Positions 23,183 to 30,576 of a DNA stretch of 32,768 nucleotides are shown in pieces (the stretch's first letter is position 1; every line of letters starts with the position of its first letter). The notes below the pieces were generated by a model. It was not told where the DNA came from. It was given only the letters and a program-made list of their open reading frames with translations, and searched no databases. Where the stretch lies: NCBI GenBank assembly GCA_015067465.1, contig SVMK01000013.1, positions 1 through 32,768 on the forward strand, given 5' to 3'. Origin of the DNA: Oscillospiraceae bacterium. Lineage in GTDB: Bacteria; Bacillota; Clostridia; Oscillospirales; Oscillospiraceae. Position numbers and translations under genes: made by a program.

Positions 23183-23389
23183 AGTAATCGGCCTCCGTTT
23201 CGTTTCGTTTGCGTAAAAACCGGGCTTTCATCGGCGCTGCACCGATGTGTCCGGACAGGGGGTGATTGCATAGTGTAAGTCAGCGGTGATGCGCAGCGCC
23301 GCTTTGACATAGGAGCTGCCGCAGCGACGCGGGCTTTGCGCTCCGCCGCACGGCAGTTCCACCCGAGCGTCGCGCGGAGGCAGAACGCT
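23183..23389. other. Intergenic region upstream of rpe
   Basis: This 207-bp gap holds a short dyad, CATCGG / CCGATG (23229-23234 and 23242-23247), and three tandem CGTTT units near 23195-23210. I see no convincing promoter hexamers for rpe and no gene. Confidence 0.4.
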
Positions 23390-25123
23390 TCAGGCGTTTT
23401 CTGTCTCTGCAGCCGACACGGAATCGGCAGCGGTTTCGTTCAGCCGGTCAAGTGCGGAGAGATCCGGCGTCAGCGTAAGCGTTGGGACATACACCGGCAA
23501 GTCCTCCGCCGGCGTTTGCGCAGCGCCCTGCGCTGCATCGTCCGCCGCGTTGCAGCCGGGTTTCTCCGGCAAAGCAGCGGTAGCATCTTCGGTGGCAGCG
23601 GCGACATGCTCAGCAGCAGCGGCATACTCAGTGGCAGCGGAGGTATGCTCAGCAGCGGGTGTCGGGGCCTGCGCGCTATTTTCGCTTTCCGCACGGGTTT
23701 CCGCAAGAACCGCAGCCTCCGCGCTGAGCGTTTCGTTTGTAACGCCCATACCCTGCAACGTTTCCATCGTCTTCGTCCGGCGAAAAATCTTGCGCGAAGC
23801 GACGAGAAACAGCACCGTGGCACACAAAGCGCTCGCGGCATCCGCAACCGGCTCTGCGTAATACAAGCCGTCCACGCCGAAAATCAGCGGCAGAAGCAGG
23901 CCCAGCGGGGTGAGCAAAAACACCTTGCGCAGGCATGCGATAAAAATCGAAACCTTCGCCTGCCCCAAACCGAGCAGCGCTGTCTGCACGCTCATCTGCA
24001 GGCCGAAGATGGACATACCGAACAGGAATACCGGCAGCTTTTCGGCGGCCAGCGCGCGCAGCGCGGCATCCGATGTGAACAATCCGGCAATCAGGTTCGG
24101 GCAGAGTCGGACAAGGAGATAAAACAGGAACGTATACGAAAATGTAACCGCTGTGACACACCAGAAGCAGCGCTTCACACGCTTGAAATTCCCCGCGCCG
24201 TAGTTGTAGCTGATGATGGGCTGTGCCCCGAGGGTGAAGCCGTGGGTCGGCAGGAAGATCAGCTGCATCACGCTGTGGAGAATCGTGTAGGTTCCCACAT
24301 AAAGGTCGCCGCCGTATTTTTGCAAGCCGCTGGTAAACACGACGGAAACAAGGCATTCCGTAATCTGCATGATAAAAGGCGAAACGCCGAGCGCGGCAAT
24401 TCTGCCAAGCATCGCCGGGGCAGGCAGCATATACTTCAGCCGCACACGCAGCACAGATTTTCCCGACAGCAAAAACCGCAGCACCCACGCTGCGCTCAGT
24501 GCCTGAGAAATCACCGTGGCAATCGCTGCGCCGCGCACGCCCATTTGGAACAGAAAGATCAGAATGGGGTCGAGAATAATATTGGCCACCGCGCCGATCA
24601 CAACGGACAGCATGGCAATTTTCGCCTGGCCCTGGCAGGTGATGAAGCTGTTGAGTCCCATCGCCAGCAGCACAAACACCGTTCCGACAAGGTAGATGCC
24701 GGCATAGCTGTCGGCATACATTGCCGTTGTGTCACTCGCGCCGAAAAAGCGCAGCAGCGGCATGCGGCATGCAAGCAGTCCCGCCGTCAGCGCAGCGGAA
24801 AACACAATCAGCATCATAAAAGAGGCCGAAAGAATGCGGTCGGCTTTTTCCCGGTCGCCACGGCCCAGCTCCATTGCCGCAAGGGGCGCGCCGCCGTTGC
24901 CCGCAAAGGCGGCAAAAGCGGAAACCAGCAGCAAAATGGGCGTGCAAAGACCGACTCCCGTGAGCGCATCCGCACCAACGCCGGGGATATGTCCGATGTA
25001 GATGCGGTCCACAATGCTGTAGAGCAGATTGACAAGCTGCGCCGCAACACCGGGCAGCGCCATCGAAAAAATCAGTTTCCGCAAGGGCATGGTGCCCAAA
25101 CGTTCATCACTGCGCTCAGGCAT
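23390..25123 (-). CDS. MATE family efflux transporter with long acidic/alanine-rich C-terminal tail
   Basis: Multidrug/toxin extrusion antiporter in the cytoplasmic membrane. The first 440 or so residues form two MATE bundles of six helices each: LRKLIFSMALPGVAAQLVNL, the loop VDRIYIGHIPGVGADALTGV, FAGNGGAPLAAMELGRGDRE, and in the second half GFTLGAQPIISYNYGAGNFK. The last 120 or so residues are not membrane: they are rich in Ala, Glu, Thr and Pro, with irregular AATE/AAEH repeats, and look disordered. Such a tail is not usual in MATE proteins. The ATG at 25123 is preferred (AGGAG upstream; it starts MPERSDERLGTMPL) over the upstream ATG at 25159. It overlaps the end of the YbaK-like gene by 8 bp. 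The substrate is unknown. Confidence 0.92.
   Translation of the reverse strand: MPERSDERLGTMPLRKLIFSMALPGVAAQLVNLLYSIVDRIYIGHIPGVGADALTGVGLCTPILLLVSAFAAFAGNGGAPLAAMELGRGDREKADRILSASFMMLIVFSAALTAGLLACRMPLLRFFGASDTTAMYADSYAGIYLVGTVFVLLAMGLNSFITCQGQAKIAMLSVVIGAVANIILDPILIFLFQMGVRGAAIATVISQALSAAWVLRFLLSGKSVLRVRLKYMLPAPAMLGRIAALGVSPFIMQITECLVSVVFTSGLQKYGGDLYVGTYTILHSVMQLIFLPTHGFTLGAQPIISYNYGAGNFKRVKRCFWCVTAVTFSYTFLFYLLVRLCPNLIAGLFTSDAALRALAAEKLPVFLFGMSIFGLQMSVQTALLGLGQAKVSIFIACLRKVFLLTPLGLLLPLIFGVDGLYYAEPVADAASALCATVLFLVASRKIFRRTKTMETLQGMGVTNETLSAEAAVLAETRAESENSAQAPTPAAEHTSAATEYAAAAEHVAAATEDATAALPEKPGCNAADDAAQGAAQTPAEDLPVYVPTLTLTPDLSALDRLNETAADSVSAAETENA
23540..23665 (-). repeat. Low-complexity degenerate repeat encoding the MATE tail
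   Basis: Imperfect repeats built on GCAGCGG, GGCAGCGG and ATGCTCAGCAGC units encode the Ala/Glu/Thr-rich tail. The units are irregular, so slippage-driven growth is likely. Confidence 0.6.
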
Positions 25124-25604
25124 TTTCGTTCGTCTCCTCAGGAAGCTTGCAAACATCAATCCACGCCAGCGCGTTGGAGTATTTGTAAAGCTCTTCCAGA
25201 TTCAGTTCAATGGCGCTGTTGCCGCTGCCAACGGCGGGAAACACAGTAGTGAAGCGCTTGAGACTCTCGTCAAGGTAAACGTCCACACCGTCGTTGATGC
25301 CAAAGGGGCAAACGCCGCCGACAGGGTGACCGACCAGCTCCAGCACTTCTTCGGGCGTGGGCATCTTGGCTTTCATGTGGAAATAGTCCTTAAACTTGCG
25401 GTTGTCGATGCGCGCATCGCCCGCAGCAAGGATCAGAATGCAGCTGTCGTCCTTCTTGAACGACAGGGTTTTGGCAATGCGTGCGCCCTCCACGCCAACG
25501 GCCTGCGCCGCCAGCTCCACAGTGGCGCTGGATACTTCAAACTCCATGACGCGATCTTCCATGCCGAACTGTCTGAAATATGCTCTTCCCTTTTCAATGG
25601 ACAT
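25116..25604 (-). CDS. YbaK/EbsC-family aminoacyl-tRNA deacylase (ProX/Cys-tRNAPro-type)
   Basis: Trans-editing domain protein that removes wrongly attached amino acids from tRNA, related to the INS domain of prolyl-tRNA synthetase. The 162 residues show VELAAQAVGVEGARIAKTLS with the conserved lysine, FHMKAKMPTPEEVLELVGHP, VGGVCPFGI and FPAVGSGNSAIELNLEEL, all typical of YbaK/EbsC. Which tRNA it edits cannot be read from sequence. It is first in a two-gene unit with the MATE transporter, overlapping its start. A large perfect dyad lies 43 bp upstream. AGGAG is close to the start codon. Confidence 0.93.
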   Translation of the reverse strand: MSIEKGRAYFRQFGMEDRVMEFEVSSATVELAAQAVGVEGARIAKTLSFKKDDSCILILAAGDARIDNRKFKDYFHMKAKMPTPEEVLELVGHPVGGVCPFGINDGVDVYLDESLKRFTTVFPAVGSGNSAIELNLEELYKYSNALAWIDVCKLPEETNENA

Positions 25605-25646
25605 GATGATGTTTTCTCCTGTATCTCTTTATTCTGATAACGATTC

Positions 25647-25675
25647 GCACAGGACTGCCGCGGGCAGTCCTGTGC
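25647..25675. terminator. Perfect 13-bp-arm hairpin between telA and the YbaK-like gene
   Basis: GCACAGGACTGCC (25647-25659) and GGCAGTCCTGTGC (25663-25675) with a 3-bp loop. It follows telA by 33 bp. It lacks a T-run on the minus strand, so it is a probable terminator or processing hairpin rather than a textbook one. Confidence 0.5.
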
Positions 25676-25708
25676 AATAAAATATGCGGTTTACGCCCCG
25701 ACAGCGGC

Positions 25709-26866
25709 TCAGCCCTTGATCTCCAGCAGCTTCTTTTTCAGCTCGCCTTCGATGCGGCCAAGCTCCAGCTCCGCGTCGGCGCGGCGCTTGCGGCCGTCCT
25801 CCTGAATCTGGCGGACTTCCTCCAGCGTGTTGATCAGTTCCTGATTGGTGTGCTTGAGCGTTTCCAGCTCCACAATGCCGCGCTCGCTCTCGCGTGCAAC
25901 GGCGATGCTGCCCTGATGCAGAATTTCCGCATTCTTCTTGAGCAGTTCGTTCGTCACATCGGAAACTTCACGCTGCGCTTCCATCGCCTGTTTGCTGTGC
26001 TCCATGCTGAGCGCCAGCACCATCTGGCTCTTCCAGAGAGGAATGGTGTTAACAATGCTGGTCTGGATCTTCTCGGCCATCAGGCTGTCGTTGTTCTGAA
26101 TCATGCGGATCTGCGGGCTCATCTGCAGGGAAATGATGCGGGTGAGTTCCAGATCGTGCAGGCGCTTTTCAAAGCGACCGATCATGTTGGCAAAATCGTT
26201 TGCCGCCTGCGCATCCTCCGGAAGGTTGGACTCCGCAGCCTTACGCTGCAGCTCGGGCAGGTCCTTTTCGCGCAGTTCCTTGCACTTGAGCTGACCGGCA
26301 AGAATGTACATCGTCAGCTCCTTGAAGTAGGCCTGGTTCATCTCATACATCTTGTCCATAGTGGCGATGTCCTTGAGCAGAACGCGCTCGTGCTTCTCCA
26401 GCTCGGCGGTGATGCGGTCAACATTCACTTCCGCCTTGTTGTACTGCGCCTTGAGGGATGCGATATTGTTGCTTGCTTTCTTGAAAATGCCGAACAGGCC
26501 GCGCTTCTCCTCCTCGGGGAAATTCAGCCCTTTCAGCTCAACAACCAGATCCGACAGCATACCGCCGACCTCGCCGAGGTCCTTGGTTCTGACATTGCCA
26601 AGCGCAGCGCTGGAAAAATCGGAGATATTGGTCTGTGCGGCAGCGCCGTAGGCCAAAACCTGATTGGTGTTGGTAACGTCGATCTGCTGGGCAAACTGGC
26701 GCACCGCTGCCTGCTCTGCCTCGCTCAGTTTGGACAGTTCGGGACGCTCGGGCGTGATTTCTTCCTTTTTCTCCTCTGCGGTGGGGGCGGGCTGTGCCGC
26801 TGCGGCAGTACCGGCGGGCTCCAGCGTCAGCTTCGGGGTATATTCAAAGTTGCTGTTTTCGTTCAT
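25709..26866 (-). CDS. TelA/YaaN-like toxic anion resistance protein
   Basis: Member of the TelA family, named after tellurite resistance determinants and common as yaaN beside xpaC in Firmicutes; its biochemical role is not established. The 385 residues are almost wholly helical and charged. After a Pro/Ala/Glu-rich N-terminus (about 1-40) comes SEAEQAAVRQFAQQIDVTNT, then FGIFKKASNNIASLKAQYNK, VDRITAELEKHERVLLKDIA, and IQTSIVNTIPLWKSQMVLAL, which are family landmarks. A final coiled coil is rich in Glu and Arg. No membrane segment. GGAGAGAG precedes the ATG, and the gene follows xpaC by 15 bp. It may act on the envelope or membrane stress, but that is inferred from family context. Confidence 0.92.
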   Translation of the reverse strand: MNENSNFEYTPKLTLEPAGTAAAAQPAPTAEEKKEEITPERPELSKLSEAEQAAVRQFAQQIDVTNTNQVLAYGAAAQTNISDFSSAALGNVRTKDLGEVGGMLSDLVVELKGLNFPEEEKRGLFGIFKKASNNIASLKAQYNKAEVNVDRITAELEKHERVLLKDIATMDKMYEMNQAYFKELTMYILAGQLKCKELREKDLPELQRKAAESNLPEDAQAANDFANMIGRFEKRLHDLELTRIISLQMSPQIRMIQNNDSLMAEKIQTSIVNTIPLWKSQMVLALSMEHSKQAMEAQREVSDVTNELLKKNAEILHQGSIAVARESERGIVELETLKHTNQELINTLEEVRQIQEDGRKRRADAELELGRIEGELKKKLLEIKG

Positions 26867-26881
26867 GGTTCTCTCTCCTTT

Positions 26882-27634
26882 TTACAAATTCCCAAACCCT
26901 GTCATGTTTCCGGCAAGGCCTTCGCGCTTGAGCAGGGTGTTCATAACTTCAATGTCGGTTTCGATATCCATCGCCTGATTTGCAAACAGGCTGTCAAGCA
27001 GCTTTTTGTACGCGGCAACAGCGGTATCCAGCATTTCTTCAATGCTCTGCATCGCGCCGGTGATATTCTCGCCCTCAATCCCCTGCGCGCCCATGCGGTC
27101 ATAGGCGTTGAGCAGTTTGATCGTGGTGGGCAGATAATAGTCGAGGAATTTCTTAATCTGCGGCACGTCGGAAGGATCGGTCACCGCATCTTCCACGATT
27201 TTGTCGGAAACATTGATCAGTTCGCGGATCTTGGCTTTCACCGTGAGGTCCGGAATCGTGGCATAAAGCCGCTCCAGCTCCGTGTGCGCAAGCTTGCCTT
27301 CATCCACAACTTCCTGCACTTCCGGCGGGTATTTCGGTTCTCTTCTCACGGGCTGAACCGGTCGGGGCGCAGGCGGTGCCTGCTCGGCGCGCTTCTGATA
27401 TTCGCCCTTGGTGGAAACATCCACCGGACGCTTTTGCGTTTGTCCGCCGTCTTTGGTGGCGCGGGCAATGGCCCGGATGATGAAAAAGATCGCTGCGGCA
27501 AGGCCAATGGAAAGCAGCGATACAACCACCTTGGCAAAGCCTACCAGTATACCGGAGCGCATCAGCCATATAAACGCAATTATGCCGATTATCGCAAGCG
27601 GTGATGTTTTTCCCGCGTCGTTCTTGTTCTTCAA
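26882..27634 (-). CDS. xpaC: XpaC-like protein (5-bromo-4-chloroindolyl phosphate hydrolysis family)
   Basis: Homologue of Bacillus XpaC, first noted for X-phosphate hydrolysis but without a proven enzymatic role. The 250 residues start with two hydrophobic helices (LAIIGIIAFIWLMRSGILVG, then VVSLLSIGLAAAIFFIIRAI). A Pro/Arg-rich linker follows, then a helical cytoplasmic domain: ELERLYATIPDLTVKAKIRE, LINVSDKIVEDAV, IKKFLDYYLPTTIKLLNAYD, which is the XpaC signature region. The start is TTG at 27634, with GAGAGG upstream. It shares a transcript with the telA-like gene, the same order as xpaC-yaaN in Bacillus. Confidence 0.88.
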   Translation of the reverse strand: MKNKNDAGKTSPLAIIGIIAFIWLMRSGILVGFAKVVVSLLSIGLAAAIFFIIRAIARATKDGGQTQKRPVDVSTKGEYQKRAEQAPPAPRPVQPVRREPKYPPEVQEVVDEGKLAHTELERLYATIPDLTVKAKIRELINVSDKIVEDAVTDPSDVPQIKKFLDYYLPTTIKLLNAYDRMGAQGIEGENITGAMQSIEEMLDTAVAAYKKLLDSLFANQAMDIETDIEVMNTLLKREGLAGNMTGFGNL

Positions 27635-27675
27635 TCGTTTCGCCTCTCTTCAGACTGCATTTTCTCTGAACATAT

Positions 27676-27704
27676 ATTGTACTTCCAAAACCATTTTCGG
27701 TCAA
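27676..27704 (-). promoter_or_regulatory. Promoter of xpaC-telA
   Basis: Minus-strand -35 TTGACC at 27704-27699, 17-bp spacer and -10 TACAAT at 27681-27676. Confidence 0.72.
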
Positions 27705-27741
27705 GGAATATTCCTCGGTTTTCACAATTAGTTCAAAATCA

Positions 27742-27771
27742 ACGGCCATCCGAATGCATCCGGATGGCCGT
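27742..27771 (-). terminator. Terminator after tyrS
   Basis: Perfect 11-bp arms ACGGCCATCCG (27742-27752) and CGGATGGCCGT (27761-27771), lying 35 bp after the tyrS stop and followed on the minus strand by TTGATTTTG. Confidence 0.7.
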
Positions 27772-27806
27772 CGCTTCGAAATTCCGGCGTTTTGCCGCGG
27801 AATGAT

Positions 27807-29033
27807 TTATTTTACGATCACCTTGTGGAACACTTTTTTGCCCTTTTTGACGATCACGCCATCGCCGGAAAGCTGCTCGCGGGTATACGCGGCGTCGATG
27901 GAATCAACCTTCACATCGTTCACCGCAACGCCGCCCTGCTGCACCAGACGGCGCGCTTCGCCGCGGGACGGGCACAGCTTTGCCGCAACCAGCATGGACA
28001 GAATATTAATGGAGCCGTTTTCAAAATCGGCATCCGTCAGCTCGGTGGTGGGCATGTTGGTGTTATCACCGCCGCCGCCGAACAGGGCCTTTGCGGAAGC
28101 TTCGGCCTTTGCAGCCTCTTCTTCGCCGTGCACCAGCGCGGTGAGCTCATAGGCCAGAATTTCCTTGGCACGGTTGAGCTGGCTGCCTTCCCACTTGTCC
28201 ATCTCGTCGATCTGCTCAAGCGGCAGGAACGTCAGCATGCGGATGCACTTGAGAACATCGGCGTCCTCAACATTGCGCCAGTACTGATAAAAATCATAGG
28301 GCGAGGTTTTGTTGGGATCGAGCCAAACGGCGCCGCCTGCGGTTTTGCCCATCTTCTTGCCGTCGGAAGTGAGCAGCAGCGTGATGGTCATGGCGTGCGC
28401 GTCCTTGCCCAGTTTGCGGCGGATCAGTTCGGTGCCGCCGAGCATGTTGCTCCACTGGTCGTTACCGCCGAACTGCATGTTGCAGCCGTAATTCTGGAAC
28501 AGATAGTAGAAATCGTAAGACTGCATGATCATGTAGTTGAACTCAAGGAAGCTCAGGCCCTTTTCCATGCGCTGCTTATAGCACTCCGCACGCAGCATGT
28601 TGTTCACGGAAAAGCATGCGCCGACTTCGCGCAGCAGTTCCACATAGTTCAGCTCCATCAGCCAGTCTGCGTTGTTGATCATCATGGCCTTGCCTTCGCC
28701 GAAATCAATGAAGCGCTCCATCTGCTTTTTGAAGCAGTCACAGTTGTGCTGGATGGTTTCGCGCGTCATCATCGAGCGCATGTCGCTGCGGCCGGAGGGG
28801 TCGCCGATCATGCCGGTGCCGCCTCCGATCAGGGCGATGGGCTTGTTGCCGGCCATCTGCAGGCGCTTCATCAGGCACAAAGCCATAAAATGTCCGACAT
28901 GCAGGCTGTCGGCAGTCGGGTCAAAGCCGATATAAAAAGTGGCTTTGCCGTTATTCACCATTTCGCGGATTTCCGCTTCGTCCGTCACCTGCGCAATCAG
29001 CCCGCGCGCCACAAGCTCTTCATAAATACCCAT
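27807..29033 (-). CDS. tyrS: Tyrosine--tRNA ligase
   Basis: Charges tRNA-Tyr with tyrosine. The 408-residue class I synthetase has the HIGH-type motif HVGH (45-48, in FDPTADSLHVGHFMA), the tyrosine-pocket region FLEFNYMIMQSYDFYYL, QFGGNDQWSN, the KMSKS-type loop KMGKTAGGAVWLD, and a C-terminal S4 RNA-binding domain (LVAAKLCPSRGEARRLVQQG, VAVNDVKVD). This is the TyrRS form common in bacteria (TyrS type). AAGGAG precedes the ATG. It is the last gene of a three-gene operon behind a T-box leader whose specifier reads as a Tyr codon, which matches this enzyme rather than the first two genes. Confidence 0.97.
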   Translation of the reverse strand: MGIYEELVARGLIAQVTDEAEIREMVNNGKATFYIGFDPTADSLHVGHFMALCLMKRLQMAGNKPIALIGGGTGMIGDPSGRSDMRSMMTRETIQHNCDCFKKQMERFIDFGEGKAMMINNADWLMELNYVELLREVGACFSVNNMLRAECYKQRMEKGLSFLEFNYMIMQSYDFYYLFQNYGCNMQFGGNDQWSNMLGGTELIRRKLGKDAHAMTITLLLTSDGKKMGKTAGGAVWLDPNKTSPYDFYQYWRNVEDADVLKCIRMLTFLPLEQIDEMDKWEGSQLNRAKEILAYELTALVHGEEEAAKAEASAKALFGGGGDNTNMPTTELTDADFENGSINILSMLVAAKLCPSRGEARRLVQQGGVAVNDVKVDSIDAAYTREQLSGDGVIVKKGKKVFHKVIVK

Positions 29034-29084
29034 TGGTTTTGTTTCTCCTTATATCTTTTAACTTTAATTATCGTTTTTGTGATT

Positions 29085-29483
29085 TTATCCGTTCTGCTTT
29101 TGAATAATACGCTCCGCAGCCTTTGCCGCAAACTCGATGCAGCGGTCGCAGATCGTTCGGCCGTTGGCACCCACAATGTCGGAACACAGCAGCGTGCCAA
29201 ACTCCGCTTCAAACACACCCTCCAGCTCGCGCGTCAGCTTAGCGCCGGTTGTTTTGTCCTCAACCGCGTCCTGACCGCCGAGGCAGGCACAGCCCATTGC
29301 CATCAGTCCGCCGGTGACCGCACCGCAGACATTGCCGCACTGCATGCCGCCGCCGAAGCCCGCGCCGAGTTTGATCGCGGTTTCCTCCGGAAGCTTCGTA
29401 TATTCGCCCAGCGCGCACAAAACGCTCTGGCAGCAGTTGTAGCCTTTATCATGATAAATTTTGCATTTTTCGTCAAGCGTCAT
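29085..29483 (-). CDS. C_GCAxxG_C_C family (redox-type) protein, copy 1
   Basis: Small cysteine-rich protein of the C_GCAxxG_C_C family, often found beside redox or selenium genes; function unknown. The 132 residues start MTLDEKCKIYHDKGYNCCQS, followed by KLGAGFGGGMQCGNVCGAVT, where the central CGAVTGG matches the family GCAxxG core, then MAMGCACLGGQD and late cysteines in CSDIVG and TICDRCIEF. No membrane helix or signal is seen, so it should be cytoplasmic. It is the middle gene between an MBL-fold gene and tyrS, 51 bp before tyrS. A paralogue lies divergently at 30577. Confidence 0.88.
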   Translation of the reverse strand: MTLDEKCKIYHDKGYNCCQSVLCALGEYTKLPEETAIKLGAGFGGGMQCGNVCGAVTGGLMAMGCACLGGQDAVEDKTTGAKLTRELEGVFEAEFGTLLCSDIVGANGRTICDRCIEFAAKAAERIIQKQNG

Positions 29484-29510
29484 AATACTTCTCCTTATCC
29501 GGTGATGATT

Positions 29511-30107
29511 TCAGTTCAGCTGTGCGCTCCCGCCAAAGGGCAGCGCAATGATATTCAAGCCTGTTTTCTCCAGCGTTTCCATCGCCTCGTCCAGCGATGC
29601 GATCACGGGCAGTCCCGCTTCGGCCGTGCGGTAGTGCATGGGAATCACCGTGCGCGGCGCAACCTGCGCTGCCAGCGCAGCCGCCGTTGCTGCGTCGATG
29701 GTGTAAAATCCGCCGACAGGCACAAGCAGACAGTCAACGCCGGAAAGCGCGGCGGCTTCCGTCTCGTTCAGCGCGCGGCCAAGATCGCCGAGATGCGCAA
29801 CGCGCAGCCCGTCAAAATCAAAGATGCGGATCATGCTCTTGCCGCGCTTGGTGCCGCCGGCGTCGTCATGGTCGCTCTCGAGTTCGGTCAATCCGAACGC
29901 GGGGGCCATGCGTCCGCTGACGGAAACATTGCCCACCGCACTGTGGTCGCCGTGGCCGTGGCTGCAATAAACAAACTCCGCGTCCAGGCGCAGCGGCGCG
30001 TAGCCCTCCACGCTGCCGTCGGCATACGGGTCAAGGACAATGCGCTGCCCCGCAAAGGAAAGGCGGAAGCAGGCGTGGCCGAAATATTCGATCTGAACAG
30101 ACTCCAT
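29511..30107 (-). CDS. Metallo-beta-lactamase-fold hydrolase (UPF0173/YtkL-like)
   Basis: Small MBL-fold metal-dependent hydrolase of the UPF0173/L-ascorbate-6-phosphate-lactonase-like group; the substrate is unknown. The 198 residues begin MESVQIEYFGHACFRLSFAG, with IVLDPYADG and the metal motif CSHGHGDHSAVGN (HxHxDH). FDFDGLRVAHLGDLGRAL and VLVPVGGFYTIDA/VIPMHYRTAE follow, as expected for the group. The start ATG at 30107 has GGAGG 7 bp upstream; the frame extends 14 codons further without a ribosome binding site. It is the first gene after the T-box terminator. Confidence 0.9.
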   Translation of the reverse strand: MESVQIEYFGHACFRLSFAGQRIVLDPYADGSVEGYAPLRLDAEFVYCSHGHGDHSAVGNVSVSGRMAPAFGLTELESDHDDAGGTKRGKSMIRIFDFDGLRVAHLGDLGRALNETEAAALSGVDCLLVPVGGFYTIDAATAAALAAQVAPRTVIPMHYRTAEAGLPVIASLDEAMETLEKTGLNIIALPFGGSAQLN

Positions 30108-30141
30108 GTTGTTTCCTCCCGGTTTGTTTTCGGCAAATGAT

Positions 30142-30188
30142 AAAAACAAAAGCGTCCTCCGTTCCGCTCCGTGCGGAACAGAGGACGC
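30142..30188 (-). terminator. T-box terminator hairpin
   Basis: GCGTCCTC (30188-30181) pairs with GAGGACGC (30159-30152), extended by GTTCCGC/GCGGAAC inside, followed by TTTTGTTTTT (30151-30142). It competes with the antiterminator that uses the T-box sequence just upstream. Confidence 0.9.
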
Positions 30189-30431
30189 GTAAGTTCTCAG
30201 CGTGGTACCACCTCTGGTTCGCCAACGGCGTCGCCGCCGTGGCCTTGCCGCGTCCTTCCCCGGACGCTTTGCGCTGTAATCGGGCGCACCCGTCGCAGCC
30301 TACTTGCTCCCGCTTTCGGTGCGCCGCTCCGGGCTGTATTCACCGTGGGCGCGCTCTCCCCCTCGCAGCAAAAAACGGGGTCTCTCTTCGCAGCGCAGCG
30401 CACGCTTACTTGTGCCCTTCATCGCATTATC
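30189..30431 (-). ncRNA. Tyrosine-type T-box leader (specifier UAC)
   Basis: Uncharged-tRNA-sensing leader. The T-box core GAGGTGGTACCACG is at 30214-30201. Upstream is a stem I with AGTA on its 5' side. Base stem GGGC/GCCC and upper stem CGTG/CACG enclose an internal loop whose 3' side reads GTGAATACA; the UAC triplet at 30338-30336, followed by a purine, is a tyrosine codon in the expected specifier position. A stem III-like hairpin GCGTCC/GGACGC follows (around 30270). The nearest downstream synthetase is tyrS, third in the operon, consistent with this reading. Exact edges are approximate. Confidence 0.88.
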
Positions 30432-30437
30432 TATGAA

Positions 30438-30466
30438 ATTATATCTCGCACGCGGGGATTTGTCAA
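30438..30466 (-). promoter_or_regulatory. Promoter of T-box / tyrS operon (exact consensus)
   Basis: -35 TTGACA at 30466-30461, 17-bp spacer and -10 TATAAT at 30443-30438 on the minus strand: a perfect match to the vegetative consensus, just upstream of the T-box leader. Confidence 0.88.
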
Positions 30467-30517
30467 CCGCATTGTCCCCCGTCACCTTTTTGCGCAGCCA
30501 CACCGCGAACCGCAATG

Positions 30518-30546
30518 TTGAAATCATCGGCCAGGCATGGTAAAGT
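30518..30546 (+). promoter_or_regulatory. Promoter of the second C_GCAxxG_C_C gene
   Basis: -35 TTGAAA at 30518-30523, 17-bp spacer and -10 TAAAGT at 30541-30546, divergent from the T-box promoter. Confidence 0.6.
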
Positions 30547-30576
30547 AAGAAAAAACATAAAAAAGGAGGAAAACGC

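Noticed and set aside
23565-23665. CRISPR-like or tandem repeat array
   Set aside because: The repeats are short, irregular, have no spacers and lie in frame within the MATE tail.
23336-25249. A 637-codon plus-strand frame over the MATE gene
   Set aside because: Antisense of a membrane protein with clear MATE motifs; Arg/His/Gln-rich shadow frame.
27792-30140. A 782-codon plus-strand frame over tyrS and its operon
   Set aside because: Antisense of three well-supported minus-strand genes; its composition (His, Arg, Gln-rich) is that of a shadow frame.
30260-30300. A second UAC-containing loop (GATTACAGCGC) as alternative T-box specifier
   Set aside because: It lies between stem I and the stem III-like hairpin, not in the stem I internal loop with the AGTA partner strand; it would also read Tyr, so the conclusion is unchanged.
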